A DNA stretch of 40,970 bases from Gammaproteobacteria bacterium. GTDB taxonomy: Bacteria; Pseudomonadota; Gammaproteobacteria; Pseudomonadales; Azotimanducaceae. The stretch covers positions 1-40,970 of the forward strand of contig NZGC01000059.1 of the NCBI GenBank assembly GCA_002689445.1, given 5' to 3'. The notes under the pieces are model-generated. The model did not search any database. It was not told where the DNA came from and saw only the letters and a list, made by a program, of their open reading frames with translations. The translations under genes and the position numbers were made by a program. This document shows, piece after piece, positions 17,301 to 25,581 of this stretch (positions are counted from its first letter, which is position 1; every line of letters starts with the position of its first letter).

Positions 17301-17756
17301 ATGAAAATTGCTTCTATTTTATCTCCTCAGCGTACCCTGTGCAGACTTCAGGCCAACAGTAAAAAACGGGCGATCGAATTAGCGGCTCAGTTTATTGCAG
17401 ACAGTGATAGCCGAATCGATGAGCAAGAACTCTATCGATTGTTGATTGCGAGAGAGAAAGTATCTCCCACAGGCCTGGGTTCCGGTATCGCTATACCCCA
17501 CTGCCGAATGGCGAATTGCACCGGCATTATGGGAACGCTGATCACACTCGATCAGGCGGTAGATTTTGAGGCTATGGATGATGAGCCTGTTTCCACCTTA
17601 TTCATCCTTATTGTGCCGGAGAAGGCCATGGATGCACACATTGAGGTGTTATCGATGATCGTCGAAAAGTTTCAGCACCCTTCGTTCCGGGATAGAGTCG
17701 ACGCCGCGCGCAACCCAGACGATTTGTATCTTGCAGCAATAAGCGACGTCATTTAA
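17301..17756 (+). CDS. ptsN: PTS IIA-like nitrogen regulatory protein PtsN
   Basis: EIIA-Ntr, the terminal phosphate acceptor of the nitrogen PTS, regulating potassium transport and other targets through its phosphorylation state. The phosphorylated histidine is His67 in SGIAIPHCRM. Conserved ISAREKVSPTGLGSG-like sequence (LIAREKVSPTGLG) precedes it. Length is 151 residues. The partner NPr is encoded two genes downstream; the first enzyme, PtsP, is not in the window. An inverted repeat GTTGCT/AGCAAC (17259-17276) lies in the short gap before it. Confidence 0.95.
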   Translation: MKIASILSPQRTLCRLQANSKKRAIELAAQFIADSDSRIDEQELYRLLIAREKVSPTGLGSGIAIPHCRMANCTGIMGTLITLDQAVDFEAMDDEPVSTLFILIVPEKAMDAHIEVLSMIVEKFQHPSFRDRVDAARNPDDLYLAAISDVI

Positions 17757-17823
17757 TCGTAGCCCCGAGTCAACATCTGATTCAGAGCCAGCGACGAGAT
17801 CATCAACCTTACAGGAGACCTTC

Positions 17824-18714
17824 ATGAACGCTTTAAATCCGCAGTTGGTCGTTATCAGTGGCCGATCTGGTTCTGGTAAAAGTACCGCGCTGCACGTTCT
17901 TGAAGACTTAGGCTTTTATTGCATCGATAACTTACCAGCCTCCCTAATCCCCAACCTAGTCGATCGGTCAGCAGACAACCATCTATCACCGAAAATAGCT
18001 GTCAGCATCGACGCGCGAAATTCAGCCATTGATCTTGAGGGGTTTCCTGAGGCCATTGCCAGTATCAAAAATATCAACATCAAGGTGATCTATTTGGATG
18101 CGTCTAGTCCTATCTTGATCAAAAGATTCAGCGAAACCCGACGGAAACACCCGTTAAGCAGCGCACAGATGAGCTTAAAAGAGGCGTTAGACGTTGAAAG
18201 TCGACTACTTGATGGCATCGCGATGATGGCAGCGCTGAAAATAGACACCTCTGATATGACGCTCCACCAGCTGCGTGATGAGGTGAGAGACCGAGTCGCC
18301 GAAAATCCTGGCTCTACTACCATTATGTTTCAATCCTTCGCGTTTAAGCATGGTGTACCGGTAGACGCCGACTTTGTTTTTGACGCTCGGTTCTTACCCA
18401 ATCCCCATTGGGTTACGCACCTGCGTCCCCTGACTGGTTTGGATGATGGTGTTGTCGACTTTTTATCGAAAGAAATTGAGGTCATTGATTTTCAACAGAG
18501 CATTACCGATTTTTTGACCCGTTGGTTGCCGCCCATGATCGAAAGCAACCGAGCGTATATTACTGTCTGTATTGGCTGCACCGGGGGACAACACCGTTCA
18601 GTCTATCTTGCAGAAACGCTGGCAAAGCATTTCACTGATGCCCATCAAAATATTCATATTCGACATAAGGCGCTAGGCAAGTCGTCTAAACCTGTTATCG
18701 AGTCACGATCATGA
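17824..18714 (+). CDS. rapZ: RNase adapter protein RapZ (nucleotide-binding)
   Basis: RapZ/YvcJ family protein. In E. coli it binds GlcN6P and guides RNase E to the GlmZ small RNA, controlling glmS; in other bacteria the target is less clear. Walker A GRSGSGKST is near residues 12-20. The N-terminal P-loop part is followed by the C-terminal RNA-binding/regulatory domain with CIGCTGGQHRSVYLAE. At 296 residues it is slightly longer than E. coli (284). AGGAG precedes the ATG. Its end overlaps npr by 4 bases. Confidence 0.95.
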   Translation: MNALNPQLVVISGRSGSGKSTALHVLEDLGFYCIDNLPASLIPNLVDRSADNHLSPKIAVSIDARNSAIDLEGFPEAIASIKNINIKVIYLDASSPILIKRFSETRRKHPLSSAQMSLKEALDVESRLLDGIAMMAALKIDTSDMTLHQLRDEVRDRVAENPGSTTIMFQSFAFKHGVPVDADFVFDARFLPNPHWVTHLRPLTGLDDGVVDFLSKEIEVIDFQQSITDFLTRWLPPMIESNRAYITVCIGCTGGQHRSVYLAETLAKHFTDAHQNIHIRHKALGKSSKPVIESRS

Positions 18715-18998
18715 CCACGAAAGAAACAGTCGTCACCAATCCACCCGGTCTACACGCACGCTCTGCTGCGACCATCGTCAAACTGGCACGATCCTTCACC
18801 AGCACGATTGAAATTTGCCACCAAGATAAAATCGCCTTCGCTGACAACATTATGTCTTTGTTGATGCTGGAGGCGAGCTGCGGTAGCCCCCTCGAAGTCT
18901 CAGCCAAAGGACCTGACGAAGCTGAGGCGGTTTTCGCCATCGTTAGCCTCATTGAAGATGACTTTGGGGAAGGTCCTCACCAAACTCAACATGTCTAA
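18711..18998 (+). CDS. npr: phosphocarrier protein NPr (HPr-like)
   Basis: HPr-fold phosphocarrier of the nitrogen PTS, passing phosphate from PtsP to PtsN. The active-site His15 lies in PPGLHARSAA. The HPr loop ADNIMSLLMLEA is present, lacking the Gram-positive HPr-kinase serine context, as expected. At 95 residues it is normal. It overlaps rapZ by 4 bases and mgtE by 8, so the three are translationally coupled. Confidence 0.93.
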   Translation: MTTKETVVTNPPGLHARSAATIVKLARSFTSTIEICHQDKIAFADNIMSLLMLEASCGSPLEVSAKGPDEAEAVFAIVSLIEDDFGEGPHQTQHV

Positions 18999-20334
18999 AG
19001 AAACAGAATTAATCGAACTTCTGCACCAGCCCGCGAGCGATGCCAATGTTAGTCAAATTAGAGCTCGGATTAGCAGTTTAGCGCCAGCCGATATCGGCAA
19101 CCTGTTAAGTCGCACCCCTGCACCAGAGCGACAGCATTTGTGGGACCTTTTCGATGAACATCTACAAGGAGAGGTCGTTAGCCATATCGAGCCTGAGTTG
19201 ATCGCTGACCTATTTGCCAGCCGCTCGCCGACAGAGATCGCTCAAGTCATTGAGAAGGTGAGTGAGGATGACGAACTCACTGACATCATCCAACAGTTAC
19301 CAGAAGCTGTTAGTGACGAAATTCTAGAAAATCTCGACCGTCAGAGCCGCGATCGTCTTGAGAACCTGTTGCGCTATCCTGCTGATACCGCAGGCGGCAT
19401 CATGAATACGGATATCGTTTCGGTGCGCTCCGACGTTTCCATCGAGGTTGTGCTCCGTTACCTGCGTCGACATCGACATCTCCCGATGACAACCGATCAA
19501 ATCTTTGTGGTCGATAAACTCGGTATTTATCAAGGCGGACTGCCCCTTACCTCAATTTTGGTCGCTGATCCTGACGATCCTGTCACTGACTGGTTAGAAA
19601 CAAGGGTTGATCCTGTCGCTGCCACGATATCAAAGCACGATGTCGCTCTGTTGTTTGAACGGTACGACCTCATTTCAATGCCTGTCACCGACAGCGCAGG
19701 CATGCTGCTGGGCCGAATCACGATCGACGATGTTGTCGATGTCATTATTGATGAGGCTGACCACTCGGTTCTCAGCATGGCGGGTTTAAACGAGGAAGAC
19801 GATCTGTTTGCACCCATCCTGAAAACCTCCCGAAATAGAGCCCTTTGGTTAGGCGCTAACCTAGTTACCGCTTTGATTGCCTCTTCCGTCATTAATCTTT
19901 TTGAAGACACCATTGAAAAAGTGGTAGCCCTCGCGGTTTTAATGCCAATCGTTGCGAGTATGGGCGGCGTCGCCGGCAGTCAATCGCTCACCTTGATTAT
20001 CCGAAGTCTGGCACAAGGATCGCTGATTGATAGCAATTTGAGCTGGCTGATTCGCCGAGAACTGGCGGTTTCCATTCTCAATGGATTGCTCTGGGCAAGT
20101 CTGATTGCCTTTGGCACCTCTTTCGTATTTCAAGACTGGGCACTGGGCCTTATCATCGCTTTAGCTTTGGTGATTAATATGGCCGTCGCTGCCTTGTCTG
20201 GCGCTATTCTGCCTCGCGTTCTAAAATCGATGAACATTGATCCCGCAATCGCTGGAACCGTCATCCTCACCACCATCACCGATGTTGTAGGCTTTGTCAC
20301 TTTTTTGGGAACAGCAACTATTTTTTATGGCTAA
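18991..20334 (+). CDS. mgtE: magnesium transporter MgtE
   Basis: Mg2+ channel/transporter of the inner membrane. Domain order is an N-terminal helical Mg-sensing domain (residues 1 to about 120), then a tandem CBS pair (about 125-245, starting YPADTAGGIMNTDIVSV). Five membrane helices form the pore, with GANLVTALIASSVI, PIVASMGGVAGSQSL and a final TITDVVGFVTFLG segment. ATG 18991 (447 residues) overlaps the end of npr by 8 bases. The frame is open to TTG 18952, but those residues do not resemble the family. It follows the rpoN-npr cluster in several gammaproteobacteria. Confidence 0.93.
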   Translation: MSKETELIELLHQPASDANVSQIRARISSLAPADIGNLLSRTPAPERQHLWDLFDEHLQGEVVSHIEPELIADLFASRSPTEIAQVIEKVSEDDELTDIIQQLPEAVSDEILENLDRQSRDRLENLLRYPADTAGGIMNTDIVSVRSDVSIEVVLRYLRRHRHLPMTTDQIFVVDKLGIYQGGLPLTSILVADPDDPVTDWLETRVDPVAATISKHDVALLFERYDLISMPVTDSAGMLLGRITIDDVVDVIIDEADHSVLSMAGLNEEDDLFAPILKTSRNRALWLGANLVTALIASSVINLFEDTIEKVVALAVLMPIVASMGGVAGSQSLTLIIRSLAQGSLIDSNLSWLIRRELAVSILNGLLWASLIAFGTSFVFQDWALGLIIALALVINMAVAALSGAILPRVLKSMNIDPAIAGTVILTTITDVVGFVTFLGTATIFYG

Positions 20335-20899
20335 CGATCAAATCACATCCAGCGAAACCTCTGAGAGCAAGTCAGAACTCAAACGCAGAGCCAAAGACAT
20401 CACGGAGCTTGGAATGATGTTGGCTGAGCGGAACATTAGCCAACTGCAAGGACTGCCGTATCCTGAGATCATCGCTGCCATCGAAACCTATCAGCGAATC
20501 ACCAAAGGCAACGCCAAAAAACGTCAAATGCTCTATGTCGGCAAACTACTCAGACAGGTCGACCTTGATGTCGTTGAGCGCTTTGTCGACCGCTACGACA
20601 GCGCCAGCGAACACCACCAGCTTTTGGTTCATCAACTCGAGCGATGGCGAGAACAACTGATCGAGGACGATCCTTCTGTCATGGACGATATCAGTCGGCA
20701 ATGCCCAGATCTTGATCGTCAGCACTTAAGAACGCTAACCCGAGAGGCTAAATCAGTCCTGAAAGAGGAGGCAACAACCTCGAAGAGTCATCGGGCCTTC
20801 AAAAAACTGTTTCAGTATCTTAAACAAATCTCCGACCAGTCGCTGATCACAGCCGACGCCAAGCTGGCAGTTGAAGACGAACTTGATCGAGAAAATTAA
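20327..20899 (+). CDS. darP: dual-action ribosomal maturation protein DarP (YjgA)
   Basis: DUF615/YjgA protein that associates with late 50S precursors and promotes maturation of the peptidyl transferase centre. Family segments are KSELKRRAKDITELG, LPYPEIIAAIETYQRI and KRQMLYVGKLLR, then HRAFKKLFQYLKQI near the end. ATG 20327 (190 residues) overlaps the mgtE stop by 8 bases. Some 18 residues follow the usual family end, and this tail is encoded by sequence shared with the convergent nitrilase gene (53-base overlap). Confidence 0.92.
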   Translation: MANDQITSSETSESKSELKRRAKDITELGMMLAERNISQLQGLPYPEIIAAIETYQRITKGNAKKRQMLYVGKLLRQVDLDVVERFVDRYDSASEHHQLLVHQLERWREQLIEDDPSVMDDISRQCPDLDRQHLRTLTREAKSVLKEEATTSKSHRAFKKLFQYLKQISDQSLITADAKLAVEDELDREN

Positions 20900-21674
20900 A
20901 ATCCAATTGTTGGGTCACTATGCCCGGCCCCTCGGGTAAACACGCCATGACCTCACCCCAAGGACTGACAATCTGCGAATGACCATAGGTCTCACGACCG
21001 CTATCGTGACCTCCGGATTGACAGGCTGCTATGACAAAACACGCGTTCTCAATAGCTCTGGCTCGAACCAGAGTGCCAAAGTGCGCTGCGCCCGTCACCC
21101 GAGTAAATGCCGATGGCACCGCCAGGATTTGGGCACCCTGTTGCGTCATCTCTGTATACATCTCTGGATATCGGATATCGTAGCAAACCGACAGCCCGAC
21201 TTGACCAAAAGTCGTGTTAACGACCGTGATTGCATCGCCTGCCTCAAAGGTCGCTGATTCTTGATAGCGACCCAACTCGTCTTTTACCTCAGCATCGAAC
21301 AAATGTTGCTTATCGTATCGAGCGATAATCTCACCCATCGGCGAGAACACTAAAGACGCCGCACGCACCCGATGCTCCGGCACAGGCTGGCCACCCGGTC
21401 TTTGGGTGAGAGGTAAGGTTCCTGCAAAAATGTAAGTCCCTAAACCCTTGGCTTTTCCCGCAACAAAGGCTTTGATTTCCCCAGCTCCGTAAGTTTCAGC
21501 ATCCCCAATCGCTCGCGGGTTGGTAGCTGCAAGCGCAGCAAAATTCTCGGGTAAAAATACCGCATCTACGTCGCCAGGTTTAAGATCTGAGAGCACATCG
21601 TCGAGATGTCGCAGACTGGCGTTGACTTCAGCACTGCTGCACAACTGCACAACGGCAACACAAACACCGCTCAT
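20847..21674 (-). CDS. carbon-nitrogen hydrolase (Nit1/deaminated glutathione amidase-like)
   Basis: Nitrilase-superfamily amidase of 275 residues with the full catalytic triad: Glu43 (FLPENFA), Lys122 (YDKQHLFD) and Cys164 (SVCYDIRYPE). The sequence RARAIENACFVIAA is also typical. The closest family is Nit1/NitFhit-like, where characterised members hydrolyse deaminated glutathione, so a metabolite-repair role is likely. Substrate cannot be proved from sequence. It directly follows yhdP, the order seen in pseudomonads (where tldD comes next), and its 3' end overlaps darP. Confidence 0.9.
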   Translation of the reverse strand: MSGVCVAVVQLCSSAEVNASLRHLDDVLSDLKPGDVDAVFLPENFAALAATNPRAIGDAETYGAGEIKAFVAGKAKGLGTYIFAGTLPLTQRPGGQPVPEHRVRAASLVFSPMGEIIARYDKQHLFDAEVKDELGRYQESATFEAGDAITVVNTTFGQVGLSVCYDIRYPEMYTEMTQQGAQILAVPSAFTRVTGAAHFGTLVRARAIENACFVIAACQSGGHDSGRETYGHSQIVSPWGEVMACLPEGPGIVTQQLDFNFLDQVRLQLPAWRRL

Positions 21675-21675
21675 A

Positions 21676-24600
21676 TCAATCCTCCACTGTGACCGCGCCC
21701 GGCGAAGCTTCTACGCCACCGTCACTTAACCCGTCGGTTGGCATCTGTGCTTGTTCACGCAGTGAGTCATCGAACATCGATACAAACGTGACCTCAGGCT
21801 CCGATAAGGTGCCGGTTATTTCATATTTCAAACTGGTAAGTTCATTGATCTGCTCTTTAAAGACTTGCCGAGCTAACATCACTCCAGCGCCGGCTAAGGG
21901 CCCCGTGACAATAGCGCTGTAAGCTGCATACCAAGGTAAATTTTTATTCAGCGGCAACGTTAGAATGAGATCGTTATCAAGCACTTCGGAAATCAGATTA
22001 ACTTCTCCAGCAATCGTCAGTTGACTACCCGCACCAAGCACCAACAAAGGTTCTGAAATCGAAATTGCGCCACTTTGTAGCGCTAACTGACCCGTGACTC
22101 GATTAAACGCGTGCCCTTCACTCAAGAGGTTGTTCAAATCAAAGCTAAATCGCTGAGCGATTTCAGCGAAGTCGAAAATTCCCAGCAGTTTAAGTGCTCC
22201 AGTGCCCGCCTCGGCTTGAACAATTCGACCTTTTCCACCCTCGATAGCAAACGAACCCTCGAGTTGTGAGAGATTTAGATTCAGCGGTGAACCTGGCCAT
22301 ACCAAACTTGATTGATATCGGAAATTTTCTCCTTCGAATCCCGAGGCATAACCCCATGCAGCCAAACAGGCTCGCATATCATCAACAACAACCTCACCGT
22401 CAAAAACCGACCTCGGGTTGTTCAGGTCGGGATACCATCGAAGGCCATCTTCTGAATCGATCCGCATCCCTTTGGTTTCTGCAACCAGCGATGCAACCCG
22501 AACCATTTCTCCCTCGGGACGAAGCTTAAATGACCAGCGCCCATAGTCTTCCCCATCGAGCATCAACGACTCAATCACCACATCCGCATCTAAAAGATCG
22601 TCAACTGAGAGTCCTAGGAGCGGATCTTCGTCGCTGCCATCGGCTACGATATCGACGGTCTCGAGTACGACGTCCAATGGATCAGCTTCGTTGTCGCTGA
22701 GCTGCACGGTTCCCGCCACCTGATCATTTTGTAGCGTCATGCGCCATCGATTGTCTCCAGGAAACAACCCTAGATTCACATCAAATAGTTGATAGCCAAA
22801 CAGATCGAAGGTTGTCGCATTCACCCGGACGGAATCGAGTCGAGATCTAAAGGCTGCTGCTGCACCCGGATTGGTATAGTCATTTAACTCCAACAAAAAC
22901 GCATCCCAGACCTCCAAGGAGGCGATAGGCAATGCGCCGGTGATCCGAATTGCATCAAAGGCAGTTACCGCGGGTTGGTAGGCCCCAATCTCAACCGCTC
23001 CGCCAATGACCGTATCTCCCTCAAGTTTCAAGATTCCCCCGGCGCCATCTTCTAGCCGAAATGACAGTTCGGAACCTTTTTGATCAAAAATCTGATTGAC
23101 GGTTAACGCTCGCTTTGACGCGGGAGACGCTTTATTAAAGGGCGGAGGCATCGAAATGGTAACCCCTTGAAGATCGGTCTCAAGTTCAATACTCGGCAGA
23201 TCAACCTTCGCGCCAAAAGGCAGGGCAACTTGACCAGAGTAATCCGTACTGCCGCGCGTAAAACGTAAGGGAACTAGATCCAACCAAGACTGAACAGCAC
23301 CCAGTTCAACCGTTCCGGCAAGTTCAATCTGGATAATCCCGCCCTCACCAAGAGATAACGTGTCTATCGAGGCAATGGACTGTCCACCCAACATATTCAC
23401 GGTAACTTGTTTAGCAGCCAAACCTATTGCGGAATCAAACTCAAACAAGCCAGACAATGCTTCAATATCGAGATCAAGCGCGTCGTCTCTCAAACTCGCA
23501 TTTCGGACTTCTAACGATACGTCAACGTTGGTATCTTGCTGAGGGCTCTGAAACGGCACGGATACCGCTACCGAGCCGCTGACTTGACCAAGCCCCGACC
23601 AGCTATTTGCCACAGCATTGGTCCGATCTTTTAAGGGGGTTTCCTTTAACAGTTTAATCAAATCAGGCACTGTGCCGTCGGCTTCACCCGCGACGTTTAC
23701 CTCGACTAGCTCGCCACTTTTGGTAAAAGGAATGGACAGGGAAATATCGGAAAGGTTGGTGTGATAAATAGAACCGGTAAGCGGCGCTGCAAAGACGCCA
23801 TCGTTTGACACTTGAATGTCTCCATAGACATTCGTTGCCAAGGGCCACCCATCAGCATACTGTAACGTAACCGCTTCCAACTCCACCTGCATGGCGTAAC
23901 GTTTTTCTATCTTTGGACTCAGTCGATCTAACGAACCGTGAACAATCAAGCCAGATTTTTTTGACCGCCCAGCCATGAGATTGGACTCAAGCCACACATC
24001 CACCGCATCCGGCACCGTGTTTGGAACGAACGGCAATGCAGACTCAAGCGCGAAGTCTTCTGCCCCTATAACCAACCCCCAGGTGCGTTGACGTCGGTCC
24101 TCAGCAAAGTTCATCTCGAGTTTGCCAACAGCTGACAATTGGTCTGTCTTGGCAATCAGCCGACTTGATGACAAACCCAGTCCTGTTTCCGTTTGTCTTA
24201 GTAACAGCCTGCCCCTAACCTCTTGCAACGACCACGCTTCGTCATAGAGATTACCGAAGTGCAGCCCGACATTTTTAGCGTCAAGATCAACATAACCAAC
24301 ACTATTTTGATAACTTAAAAAGCCTTTGAGCCCCGATAAAGCAGGGACCGCATCTACCATTTTCATCGACAATTGCTGCAAATCAGCAACCAGCTCAAGA
24401 CTTTGAAAGAACTGCCTGGGTCTGACTATTGCGCGTAAATCTAACAGCTCGACATTGGGCGAGACTTCAGCCAATCGAAGCCGGCTCTCCTTCGACCAGT
24501 CAAAGGCCTCAAGAAAATCAGACAAATACGGAATCGCAACATCGGTCACAGCAATGGATTCTAAAAACCCTGCGACCATTACACCGCTATCTATCTCATC

Positions 24601-25581
24601 GATTCCTGCAACAAACCCAAAGGTCCCGATGGGCAAGGCGTGCTCATCAAAGCGCAACTCAGGTTCCTTGAACGTCAGCGCATAAGCCTGCTCTTCCAGC
24701 GAAAAATCTCCCCACACGTCAGAAGCCAGTTGCAAGGTTGGAACACCGGGTTTTACGCCCAAGGACCAGTCTATGTTGCCCTTCACGTTGCCAATCCCCT
24801 GGTCGGATGTCAGCCACAATTCTGCGGCGACGGCATGCTGATTCGGGATATCAAAACTGTTGCTTTGAGGTTCAACAGCCAAATAAGCCTCAACAGCCGC
24901 ATCTGACCAACTCGCAACTGATGAGTTGATCCGAGCGACCAGCGAAATGGTCTCGCTGAGCTCAAACCCAGTCCCCAAATCCGCACTGAGACTGACTCGC
25001 CCTTGCAAGACTCTCCGACCGTTTTCAGAGATCAGTCGAATCCCTTCTTCGAACCCGGCCATCGACAAGGTTACCGGCAACTGACCCTGAATCTGCAACA
25101 CCGACTCTTCGACGTTAATTTGCTCGACTTTCGCCAATAGCCGCTGCACATCAATGGATGGGGTCATCTTTGATTCGGGCAACCCCAATAACCGCCAACC
25201 ACCGACTTTGCTCGGTAGGGCCGTCGCCGCCAAACCCTTTAGATCAAGGTCAATCAGCGCCAAATCACCCGTCGTCAGCATATCCCATAAGCTCAACCTT
25301 AATGCGATACGCTTGACCCGAAGCGATTCCTGCACATCCTCCTGCCCACCTATCCGCAATCCTGCGAGGGTTATACGAGGGTCAAAATAGTAAAGGTCCG
25401 CACTTAACTCCCGGTACGAGACCGGTGTGCCCAATTGTTCACTCAACCAGACTTCAGCCTCTTGATGATAAGCCTCCAGCAAATTAATGCCGCCTCGGAT
25501 CAGAGTCAGCATCAATGCAGCACCAATCAATAGACTGAGAAGCCCCATCCGAAGCCACAAAAAGCCACTACGCAGCGTCAT
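21676..25581 (-). CDS. yhdP: YhdP family AsmA-like envelope protein
   Basis: Very large (1301 residues; E. coli YhdP 1266) inner-membrane-anchored protein of the AsmA-like/TIGR02099 family. It has one N-terminal membrane helix (LLSLLIGAALMLTLIRGGINL) and a long periplasmic repeat-rich beta structure. The C-terminal AsmA-like part contains NRVTGQLALQSGAISISEPL and LILTLPLNKNLPWYAAYSAI. Recent work on E. coli family members supports a bridge that moves phospholipid to the outer membrane. Its start overlaps the rng stop by 4 bases, and the nitrilase follows by one base. Confidence 0.92.
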   Translation of the reverse strand: MTLRSGFLWLRMGLLSLLIGAALMLTLIRGGINLLEAYHQEAEVWLSEQLGTPVSYRELSADLYYFDPRITLAGLRIGGQEDVQESLRVKRIALRLSLWDMLTTGDLALIDLDLKGLAATALPSKVGGWRLLGLPESKMTPSIDVQRLLAKVEQINVEESVLQIQGQLPVTLSMAGFEEGIRLISENGRRVLQGRVSLSADLGTGFELSETISLVARINSSVASWSDAAVEAYLAVEPQSNSFDIPNQHAVAAELWLTSDQGIGNVKGNIDWSLGVKPGVPTLQLASDVWGDFSLEEQAYALTFKEPELRFDEHALPIGTFGFVAGIDEIDSGVMVAGFLESIAVTDVAIPYLSDFLEAFDWSKESRLRLAEVSPNVELLDLRAIVRPRQFFQSLELVADLQQLSMKMVDAVPALSGLKGFLSYQNSVGYVDLDAKNVGLHFGNLYDEAWSLQEVRGRLLLRQTETGLGLSSSRLIAKTDQLSAVGKLEMNFAEDRRQRTWGLVIGAEDFALESALPFVPNTVPDAVDVWLESNLMAGRSKKSGLIVHGSLDRLSPKIEKRYAMQVELEAVTLQYADGWPLATNVYGDIQVSNDGVFAAPLTGSIYHTNLSDISLSIPFTKSGELVEVNVAGEADGTVPDLIKLLKETPLKDRTNAVANSWSGLGQVSGSVAVSVPFQSPQQDTNVDVSLEVRNASLRDDALDLDIEALSGLFEFDSAIGLAAKQVTVNMLGGQSIASIDTLSLGEGGIIQIELAGTVELGAVQSWLDLVPLRFTRGSTDYSGQVALPFGAKVDLPSIELETDLQGVTISMPPPFNKASPASKRALTVNQIFDQKGSELSFRLEDGAGGILKLEGDTVIGGAVEIGAYQPAVTAFDAIRITGALPIASLEVWDAFLLELNDYTNPGAAAAFRSRLDSVRVNATTFDLFGYQLFDVNLGLFPGDNRWRMTLQNDQVAGTVQLSDNEADPLDVVLETVDIVADGSDEDPLLGLSVDDLLDADVVIESLMLDGEDYGRWSFKLRPEGEMVRVASLVAETKGMRIDSEDGLRWYPDLNNPRSVFDGEVVVDDMRACLAAWGYASGFEGENFRYQSSLVWPGSPLNLNLSQLEGSFAIEGGKGRIVQAEAGTGALKLLGIFDFAEIAQRFSFDLNNLLSEGHAFNRVTGQLALQSGAISISEPLLVLGAGSQLTIAGEVNLISEVLDNDLILTLPLNKNLPWYAAYSAIVTGPLAGAGVMLARQVFKEQINELTSLKYEITGTLSEPEVTFVSMFDDSLREQAQMPTDGLSDGGVEASPGAVTVED

